A DNA stretch of 13,026 nt from Anaerolineae bacterium (lineage in GTDB: Bacteria > Chloroflexota > Anaerolineae > B4-G1 > SLSP01). Position numbers and translations under genes: made by a program. Each line of letters opens with the position of its first letter. The stretch's first letter is position 1. The stretch is taken from assembly GCA_016934645.1 (NCBI GenBank), contig JAFGSL010000244.1, positions 1 to 13,026 on the forward strand. Direction: 5' to 3'. Below the pieces are notes generated by a model, which was not told where the DNA came from, did no database searches, and was given only the letters and a program-made list of their open reading frames with translations. This document shows, piece after piece, positions 9,201 through 13,026 of this stretch.

Positions 9201-9586
9201 ATCTGGTCGATAATGCGCCGGATCTCGGTATAGGACAGTCGTTCTCCGGCTCCCAGCGCGCGTTTGATTCGCTCATCCAGGCTCTCACCCGTGATAAGCT
9301 CCTGGATCATGTAGTACCCGTCGTCGCATGTGCCAAAATCGTAAAGCTGGACGATATGCGGATGGCGTAAATGGGCAATGGCGCGGGCTTCGCGCACAAA
9401 GCGTGTATTGAGAGCGCAGTCTTGCGCGCTGTCTTGCGCGCAATCGGCACGCAGAAACTTGATCGCCGCGTAGCGTTCCAACACTGTGTGCAGTGCGCGA
9501 TAGACAATGCCCATCCCGCCACGTCCGATGACATCTTGCACGTGGTACGCGCCCAGTTGTCGACCGATCCAGGGATCTGCTGCCAT
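6224..9586 (-). CDS. Ser/Thr kinase - NB-ARC NTPase - TPR signalling protein
   Basis: This is a cytoplasmic protein of about 1120 aa from the preferred ATG at 9586. The kinase domain (about 14-280) has GRGGMG, Lys43 in AAIKFL, HRD with Asp145, DFG with Asp163 and YIAPEQ. An NB-ARC NTPase follows from LVGRR (324), with Walker A GMGGIGKTT (Lys355), Walker B LLVVDNFE (Asp428), VLITSRI (sensor/RNBS-B-like) and GHPLAIEVVSAL (GLPL-like). A winged-helix region (about 560-640) precedes about ten TPRs to the C-terminus (such as LGNVYAVQGDSDRAVAAYEE). ATP/ADP-controlled oligomerisation with TPR ligand sensing is typical of NB-ARC STAND proteins; coupling to phosphorylation is inferred. The ATG is preceded by GGAG at 6-7 nt spacing. 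An upstream GTG at 9658 is less likely because it lies before the predicted transcription start. No terminator is seen downstream. A 12-nt tandem duplication inserts an AQDSAQDC stretch after Lys43. Confidence 0.9.
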   Translation of the reverse strand: MAADPWIGRQLGAYHVQDVIGRGGMGIVYRALHTVLERYAAIKFLRADCAQDSAQDCALNTRFVREARAIAHLRHPHIVQLYDFGTCDDGYYMIQELITGESLDERIKRALGAGERLSYTEIRRIIDQIADALSHVHGQGIIHRDIKPSNILLNTEGDAFLTDFGIAQLLTEGRQTTKGIVLGTPVYIAPEQARGVAIDHRADLYALGVVLYEMLAGRPPFIADTSVALLVKHIQEPVPPLRQFVADVPPAVEQVVLKVLAKAPDRRYQNAPTFRNALQRAWETSGELGSLLTDVSSTPLVMSPPALKVTPPTTGNLPFLAVNLVGRRAEADTLKRRLTHVPACIGLVGMGGIGKTTLALAVAHELAAGGSFPDGIFWIDGREHTTLGAILAELADLLHLDLGQRTLSQQQRTIAMKLSGENVLLVVDNFETVEDPNAVAEFLRELTCAVLITSRIHPPGAGIVELLPLVPQDAVSLFQARSGLTPEASDAVVTDLCAVDLEGHPLAIEVVSALAAAGLHAAELRQYLHDMPLEVLSEVATETGRSVVDALQLSYQRLSPLAQIIFTRMSIFPADFDLTALSILSPEYTRLHQVKGLRELVERSLLTQMSHRRYRLHPVTRQFAYALLVDPVLYHRRAGAYFLTEAGADTLAAMEQLYMAGEIADAVALIPLHLDEWIDAGRASHALQQVQRFEALTLPLEMHPIVYEAQGDLFALLGQTDAAREAYDRLLADACARAYQARIHRKIGELVRRQRPAESIEWYQQALALLDDPQSLEAARIHIRLSAAWFYQGDYEQALACGITGREMAQKFAEPLEQAEAAVNLGNVYAVQGDSDRAVAAYEEALAILQQAVRRRPVMESIVLSDLASLYHDLGNWSRAVAYHEQSLSIVESLGYFDGIAITSFNLGNVYTLMGNFTSAETNLQRCLTLWQQMHSDYGVAATYMNMGQLHLRREELVEAQAALAHSRDLFETIGSEDFLPEVYCLLSEVALAQSETVLAVEYAQQSLSLALKADARIEQGMTQRVLGTALAAQGQADAALETFRQSLDLLSTLGNRYEMARTHYALGCWYLEQADLTQAAAHLYPALETFTTLGADCDVRLAKKALLQAGRHDQTAVTV
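9419..9442 (-). repeat. 12-nt tandem duplication inside the kinase N-lobe
   Basis: Two adjacent 12-nt units on the plus strand, GTCTTGCGCGCT and GTCTTGCGCGCA, differ at the last base only. Translated on the minus strand they encode the repeated AQD of CAQDSAQDC. They lie between the ATP-binding lysine strand and the alpha-C region, where kinases vary in loop length, so the reading frame and probably the function are preserved. Confidence 0.6.
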
Positions 9587-9648
9587 AGCTGTCTCCGCAG
9601 TTGTACAGTGCTTCACTGGCGTCCATAAATTCTCGACAAAGCATGGGG

Positions 9649-9677
9649 ATTTTAGCACATTTCAGGGGAATAGAAAA
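9649..9677 (-). promoter_or_regulatory. Predicted promoter of the kinase-NB-ARC-TPR gene
   Basis: On the minus strand, an extended -10 element TGC-TAAAAT (hexamer 9649-9654) lies 17 nt after a weak -35 box TTTTCT (9672-9677). Transcription would begin near 9642, about 56 nt before the ATG at 9586 and downstream of the alternative GTG at 9658. It follows directly after the terminator of the preceding peptidase gene, as expected for an independent transcription unit. The -35 match is poor, so the call leans on the extended -10. Confidence 0.4.
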
Positions 9678-9717
9678 CTGAAGAGACCAACCTGACAGGG
9701 ATCAGGTTGGTCTCTTC
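9668..9717 (-). terminator. Strong intrinsic terminator after the Kelch/C25 peptidase gene
   Basis: A perfect 16-bp inverted repeat (9680-9695 with 9702-9717) with a 6-nt loop lies about 20 bp beyond the peptidase stop codon. On the minus strand it is followed by a moderately T-rich stretch, AGTTTTCTATT. The plus-strand side has no T run, so it acts on the minus strand. It separates the peptidase gene from the kinase gene. Confidence 0.8.
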
Positions 9718-9737
9718 GATGTCCAAGTCGGCAACGT

Positions 9738-11282
9738 TCAGCCTGATTGTCGCATCACCACGGGTAAGTAGATTTGGTGCCGGTCGACATCGACCAAAGC
9801 GGAGGCCGGGATCTGATAATACCACCCCTCATTGTCATCAGCAGAGACATTGCCCCCACGGTCGACTGCCTGCACGATCAGCAACACCGGGTTCGCGTCC
9901 TGCGGAGTGGTCGCGATGCTTCCCTCCCAACGTTGCGTTACGGCGTTGTACCCCAGCTCTTGGCTTTCCCATTGCCCCACACCGGATGCGTTAGATGTGT
10001 ACGCCACCACGACGCGCCACACACCCAGCACCTGGGTGTCCCCCGCCCCCAACACGTCGTCCACTCCCACACTCACATGCACTGTGCCCGCCACGACGTC
10101 CGTGAGCACCTCCGTGACCTGCGGCGGCGTGCGGTCTGGCACGCCCTCCGCGAGTTGGTTGTAGTAGTAAACCTCGAACGCGACGTTGTTGTAGAGCCGT
10201 TGGGTCGGCGTCACTTCCTCACCACCAGGCCCAATCCCCTGGCGCATATTGCCCAGGCTCATCGTCAAGCGGTCGTCGCCACCATCCGCCAACTGGTTGA
10301 CCAACTGCAGCACCGTGGGGTACCATTGTCCCGGCACGTAGTCCGAGACCGGGTTCTCCCCCAGGCTCTCCGAGATCACCGCCGTCGTCGTCACCGGCAG
10401 AGCGAAGACGTCCGAGTAGGTGCCACCCGCGAAGAGCACGCCCTGCGTCCGCGCACCGGGGATGCTGACACCGAAGGAGAAGCGCGGCAACAACGGCATC
10501 CCCCGGTTGGCCTGCGCCTCGCCCAGGTAGCTGTAGTAGCGCGCCTCTCCCACGTCGGAGATAGCGTAGTTCTCCTCCGGGAACTGAAACTGGATGCTGG
10601 CCTGGGTCACGAAAGGAGGGAGGGAAGCATCGACAGATTGTGTACTTTGTACGTCGCTATATACGTTACCCCATTCGTCATTCGTAATTCGTGATTCGTA
10701 ATCCGTGATACGTGATGTGTCTGCCGTGGTGTACGTAATCGTGACAGGTGTTGTGGGAAGCAAGGGTGTATTCACCGGCTGGCTGGGTCCGATGGGGGTA
10801 GAGAGGGTGTACATTGGCAATCCATACAAGGTCATCTCGTTGAGCACCTTGGCGTCGTAGGCGTCGAAGCGCCACGCCGCCAGGTAGTAGCGACGTTTAG
10901 CGTCGCGCAGCGCCTGCCCGATGGTCGTGGTGCTCCCCGGTGCGGGTGCGAGGGCTTGCGAGAAGTACAGCGCCAGGCGCTCGGTCAATCCCACGGCGTA
11001 GCGGGTGGCCCAGCCGTAGCCGGTGTTGGCCACTAAGGGTGCACCACACTGCGTAAACGCCTGCGGAAAGTCCAGTCCCAGGCTACCGTTGGGCGCATCG
11101 GGCAGGCTCAGGCCCGCGTGACACCCCACCGCGTAGACCAATGTCTGTGCCAGGTCACCTGGGGCACTGAGCACATCCTGCGGCGTGAGGTAGGTGTTGT
11201 CCGGCGCGAGCAGCTTGTCGTGATAGGCGTGCTGGATGAGGGACACCACGTCGTAGTCCTGCGCCAGCAAGGGGGACGCCAA
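9738..11282 (-). CDS. C-terminal part of a C25-like (gingipain-type) cysteine peptidase, after an in-frame TGA
   Basis: This segment carries the catalytic core of a caspase-like fold peptidase: SLIQHAYHD, whose histidine (codon 11229-11231) is the likely catalytic His, and VGCHAGLSLPD with the likely nucleophile Cys (codon 11121-11123). The core continues with NTGYGWATRYAVG and IGQALRDAKRRYYL. A beta-rich region of about 320 aa follows, containing a Big/Ig-like stretch (TPPQVTEVLTD, VVAYTSNASG), and the protein ends IYLPVVMRQSG. It is in the same frame as the upstream Kelch/C25 segment and separated from it only by TGA at 11295-11297. The listed start is a TTG with no Shine-Dalgarno sequence, so independent translation is doubtful. 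I read it as the distal half of a broken gene. It is probably secreted or surface-exposed, but no signal peptide is in the window. A heptamer repeat lies within it at 10673-10714. Confidence 0.8.
   Translation of the reverse strand: MASPLLAQDYDVVSLIQHAYHDKLLAPDNTYLTPQDVLSAPGDLAQTLVYAVGCHAGLSLPDAPNGSLGLDFPQAFTQCGAPLVANTGYGWATRYAVGLTERLALYFSQALAPAPGSTTTIGQALRDAKRRYYLAAWRFDAYDAKVLNEMTLYGLPMYTLSTPIGPSQPVNTPLLPTTPVTITYTTADTSRITDYESRITNDEWGNVYSDVQSTQSVDASLPPFVTQASIQFQFPEENYAISDVGEARYYSYLGEAQANRGMPLLPRFSFGVSIPGARTQGVLFAGGTYSDVFALPVTTTAVISESLGENPVSDYVPGQWYPTVLQLVNQLADGGDDRLTMSLGNMRQGIGPGGEEVTPTQRLYNNVAFEVYYYNQLAEGVPDRTPPQVTEVLTDVVAGTVHVSVGVDDVLGAGDTQVLGVWRVVVAYTSNASGVGQWESQELGYNAVTQRWEGSIATTPQDANPVLLIVQAVDRGGNVSADDNEGWYYQIPASALVDVDRHQIYLPVVMRQSG
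10673..10714 (-). repeat. Degenerate 7-nt tandem repeat inside the peptidase gene
   Basis: Six adjacent heptamers on the plus strand read ATTCGTC / ATTCGTA / ATTCGTG / ATTCGTA / ATCCGTG / ATACGTG. The tract is 42 nt, a multiple of three, so it stays in frame and encodes part of SRITDYESRITNDEW on the minus strand. It lies in the linker between the catalytic domain and the beta-rich C-terminus. A gain or loss of units not in threes would shift the frame. Confidence 0.75.
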
Positions 11283-11294
11283 ATCGGCTGCCGT

Positions 11295-11297
11295 TCA
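11295..11297 (-). other. In-frame TGA interrupting the C25 peptidase domain
   Basis: On the minus strand the codons are ATC GGC AAC GGC TGA ACG GCA GCC GAT. Both flanking frames continue as one C25 domain (LVPTALIGNG*TAADLASPLLAQ). From memory, C25-like relatives of this type have a Trp here (a WTAADL-like segment), so a single G-to-A change from TGG is the simplest explanation. TGA is the normal stop elsewhere in the window (genes ending at 3351, 4712 and 9738), so genome-wide recoding is unlikely. It may be a sequencing error, a recent nonsense mutation or a read-through stop. Confidence 0.85.
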
Positions 11298-13026
11298 GCC
11301 GTTGCCGATCAGTGCGGTGGGCACCAGGTTCCCCGACTGGAGTGTATCGGCGATGGCGTAGGCGCTGTCCAGCAAGACGTAGTCTGCACCGGAGACGAAG
11401 GCCAGCGCGTGTTCGTTGATCTCGCTGCGCAGCAAGGCGTCGATGGTTGCGTTGATGTCATCCGGGGATTCCACCAGCCGTCCGGCAGAGAGGTCGGGGA
11501 CGTACAGCGTGGCCCCATCGGGCAGTGTGAGGGGGTGCAGGCTGGCGTAGGGATCGTCGGAGAGCGTCATCCCTTCGGCCAGGGCCAGGGTGACGGTGCC
11601 GGTGATGGGGGCATAGTCGGCGTAGGGGAGAGCATCGGCTGCGGTACCGTCAGGCAGCCGGTGGAAGGGGATGACTTCGTCGTGGCCCACCAGCACTAGG
11701 TAGTGGATGTTGGGATAAGCATCCACGTATGTGCCGACCACATCCCGCACGGCCTGTGCGACCTGGTTGGCCAGGACTGTGTCCCCCAGCAGCAGTGTGC
11801 CGGGCGGCGAAGAGGCATCCCACGCCGCGTAGGCTGCCGCCACCTCAGGGAAGGCGTCGGCGTCACCCAGTTCGACGACCAGCCCTTCCACTGCCGGGTG
11901 CTCCGCCAGTGTGTAGAGCTTCTGCAAGAGGGCATCTGCTTCCGCGCCGTAGCGCGCGCGCAGGCGCGCTTGGTGGGTGAGGATAAGCGTGCGCACGTTT
12001 TCCGGCTGGGGGAAGGCGTAGCGCCACACCCCGCTGCTGGTAGCCGCAAAGAGCGTCCAGGATTGTCCATCGGCTGTGACACTCACGCTGTTGGCGCCTA
12101 GTCCCGCGCTGAGGGTCGTCCAGGTGGCCCCACTGTCGGTAGAGCGGTGGATCTCACCGCCTGCGACGGCATACAGCGTGTGGTCGCTGGCGTAGGCCGG
12201 GGAGAACTCCAGATCGACGATACCAGGCAATGCCGGGAGCGGACTCCAGGTCACACCCGCGTCAGTGCTGCGGTAGAGTTGGTCGTCACCGACCAGGTAG
12301 AGTGTCTGGTCCGTACTGAAGCCGGGGGAAGCGGCCACGAGTGTGACGTTTTCTCCAACCCGGTAATCTGCATCGGGCAGGTGTTGGATCCAGGCTTCAG
12401 ACCCTGGCGTGCTCAGGTCCAGCGACCAAAGATCGTTACTGCCTCCGCCAAAGACAATCATCCGCGCATTCGCTGCGTCGTAGATCGCACTATGTCCCTC
12501 GCGCGCCTCAGGCAGTGTTCCTGACGGGCTGAGTTGGGTCCAGGTTTCGGCTCCTGACGTGCTCAAATCTAGTACCCAGACATCGTTAAAGCCCCTTCCG
12601 CCAAAAACGATCATCCGCGCATTCGGCGCATCGTAGATCGCACTATGGGAAAAACGCGCCGCAGGCAGCGTTCCTAGTGGGCTGAGTTGGGTCCAGGTTT
12701 CAGCACCAGGCGTGCTCAGGTCCAATGCCCAGACATCGTTAAGATCTCCACCACTGATATTTTTTCCGCCAAAGACAATCATCCGCGCATTCGGCGCGTC
12801 GTAGATCGCGCTATGGGCCTCACGCGCTGCAGGCAGCGTCCCTGCCGGGCTGAGTTGCGTCCAGGTTTCGGCACCTGGCGTGTTCAGATCCAGTGCCCAG
12901 ACATCGTTAAGGCTATATCCGCCAAAGACAATCATCCGTGCATTCGCTGCGTCGTAGATCGCGCTGTGGCCATCGCGCGCCGCGGGTGGCGTTCCGAATG
13001 GGCTGAGCTGTATCCAGGTCTCGCCC
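11295..13026 (-). CDS. Kelch/Asp-box repeat protein with N-terminal half of a C25-like peptidase domain (partial, truncated by TGA)
   Basis: The gene enters from the right edge; codons before the first visible ATG (12935) are open to 13026 and encode another repeat (GETWIQLSPFGTPPAAR), so the true start is outside the window. Four Kelch-type repeats of 51-56 aa follow the pattern ARMIVFGG...NDVWALDLSTPGAETW...GHSAIYDA. Then come two Asp-box (BNR) repeats, RSTDAGVTW and RSTDSGATW. Next is the N-terminal subdomain of a C25-like peptidase: YLVLVGHDEVIPFHRLPD and DLSAGRLVESPDDINATIDALL are typical of gingipain-type folds. The frame ends at TGA 11295-11297, before the catalytic His and Cys. The likely role of the intact protein is a secreted or surface peptidase with beta-propeller adhesion or recognition modules. 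No promoter, ribosome site or signal peptide can be seen because the 5' end is missing. Confidence 0.8.
   Translation of the reverse strand, partial: GETWIQLSPFGTPPAARDGHSAIYDAANARMIVFGGYSLNDVWALDLNTPGAETWTQLSPAGTLPAAREAHSAIYDAPNARMIVFGGKNISGGDLNDVWALDLSTPGAETWTQLSPLGTLPAARFSHSAIYDAPNARMIVFGGRGFNDVWVLDLSTSGAETWTQLSPSGTLPEAREGHSAIYDAANARMIVFGGGSNDLWSLDLSTPGSEAWIQHLPDADYRVGENVTLVAASPGFSTDQTLYLVGDDQLYRSTDAGVTWSPLPALPGIVDLEFSPAYASDHTLYAVAGGEIHRSTDSGATWTTLSAGLGANSVSVTADGQSWTLFAATSSGVWRYAFPQPENVRTLILTHQARLRARYGAEADALLQKLYTLAEHPAVEGLVVELGDADAFPEVAAAYAAWDASSPPGTLLLGDTVLANQVAQAVRDVVGTYVDAYPNIHYLVLVGHDEVIPFHRLPDGTAADALPYADYAPITGTVTLALAEGMTLSDDPYASLHPLTLPDGATLYVPDLSAGRLVESPDDINATIDALLRSEINEHALAFVSGADYVLLDSAYAIADTLQSGNLVPTALIGNG
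12110..12310 (-). repeat. Two Asp-box (BNR) repeats
   Basis: On the minus strand two related units of about 45 aa encode TLYLVGDDQLYRSTDAGVTW and TLYAVAGGEIHRSTDSGATW. The SxDxGxTW signature marks Asp-boxes of sialidase-like or Vps10-like beta-propellers. They link the Kelch repeats to the peptidase domain. Two Asp-boxes alone do not imply sialidase activity. Confidence 0.7.
12384..13026 (-). repeat. Tandem Kelch-encoding repeat units
   Basis: Repeat boundaries taken at the MIVFGG codons lie at 12935, 12782, 12614 and 12461, giving units of 153, 168 and 153 bp, a partial unit to the right edge, and a short last unit ending near 12384. Neighbouring units are nearly identical in DNA, including long stretches around the IYDAPNARMIVFGG segment. 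This implies recent duplication or ongoing homogenisation. The 168-bp unit has a 5-aa insertion (KNISGGDLND). A beta-propeller built from these would include repeats outside the window. Confidence 0.85.

Noticed and set aside
9587..9658. GTG at 9658 as the start of the kinase-NB-ARC-TPR gene
   Set aside because: It lacks a ribosome site and lies upstream of the predicted transcription start; ATG 9586 has GGAG at good spacing and starts right before the kinase fold.
9774..10694. Long plus-strand frame (306 codons) opposite the peptidase C-terminus
   Set aside because: It is Arg/His-rich with no domain and mirrors a clearly coding minus-strand frame; a typical antisense shadow.
11295..11297. 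Selenocysteine insertion at the in-frame TGA
   Set aside because: No convincing SECIS-like hairpin is seen just downstream, the position is not the catalytic Cys, and a Trp-to-stop change explains it more simply.
11118..11699. Plus-strand frame of 193 codons opposite the Kelch/C25 gene
   Set aside because: Its composition (Gly/Val/Gln-rich) is what the complement of the C25 coding strand gives, with no ribosome site or family resemblance.
12384..13026. CRISPR-like array
   Set aside because: The periodic repeats are 153-168 bp, coding, and translate to Kelch repeats; there are no short repeats with unique spacers.

Overview
The window looks like part of a bacterial chromosome with Shine-Dalgarno-led genes. 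The best guess is Chloroflexota (Anaerolineae/Caldilineae-like). The clues are two large Ser/Thr kinases fused to signalling NTPases, a gingipain-like (C25) secreted peptidase with a C-terminal IYLPVVMR tail, and short degenerate ATTCGTN repeats. The lineage is inferred from family habits and rests on no marker gene. Six long coding segments account for most of the DNA. No tRNA, rRNA, transposase or CRISPR array is visible.

Layout. 1-594 has no convincing gene; it holds a good sigma-70-type promoter (212-239), a roughly 350-nt leader and one copy of a 61-nt repeat. 595-4712 (+) is a two-gene operon: a Ser/Thr kinase fused to a STAND/AAA-type ATPase (918 aa), coupled through a TGATG overlap to a second ATPase of the same broad class (453 aa) that ends in a Gly/Asp-rich tail. 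4718-6037 (-) is a 12-TM MFS transporter convergent with the operon, with 5 bp between the stop codons. 6038-6223 is intergenic and carries the second copy of the 61-nt repeat in opposite orientation. 6224-9586 (-) is a second signalling protein: Ser/Thr kinase, NB-ARC NTPase and about ten TPRs. 9680-9717 is a perfect 16-bp hairpin terminator. 9738-13026 (-) is one very long secreted or surface protein, cut off at the right edge: Kelch repeats, Asp-box (BNR) repeats, a C25 caspase-like peptidase domain and a beta-rich C-terminus. It is interrupted by a single in-frame TGA at 11295-11297.

How the genes may work together. The kinase-ATPase and its coupled ATPase probably form one complex: both have intact Walker A/B motifs and the GHPF motif typical of STAND-type regulators, and the kinase has intact K/HRD/DFG residues. 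This resembles NTP-dependent signalling or conflict systems of large bacterial genomes, but no obvious toxin or nuclease effector is visible; the unidentified alpha/beta domain in the first protein is the only effector candidate. The kinase-NB-ARC-TPR protein is a separate unit with its own promoter. The two copies of the 61-nt element each lie 5' of, and in the same orientation as, a gene (the kinase-ATPase and the MFS gene), so they may be a shared leader element or simply a dispersed repeat.
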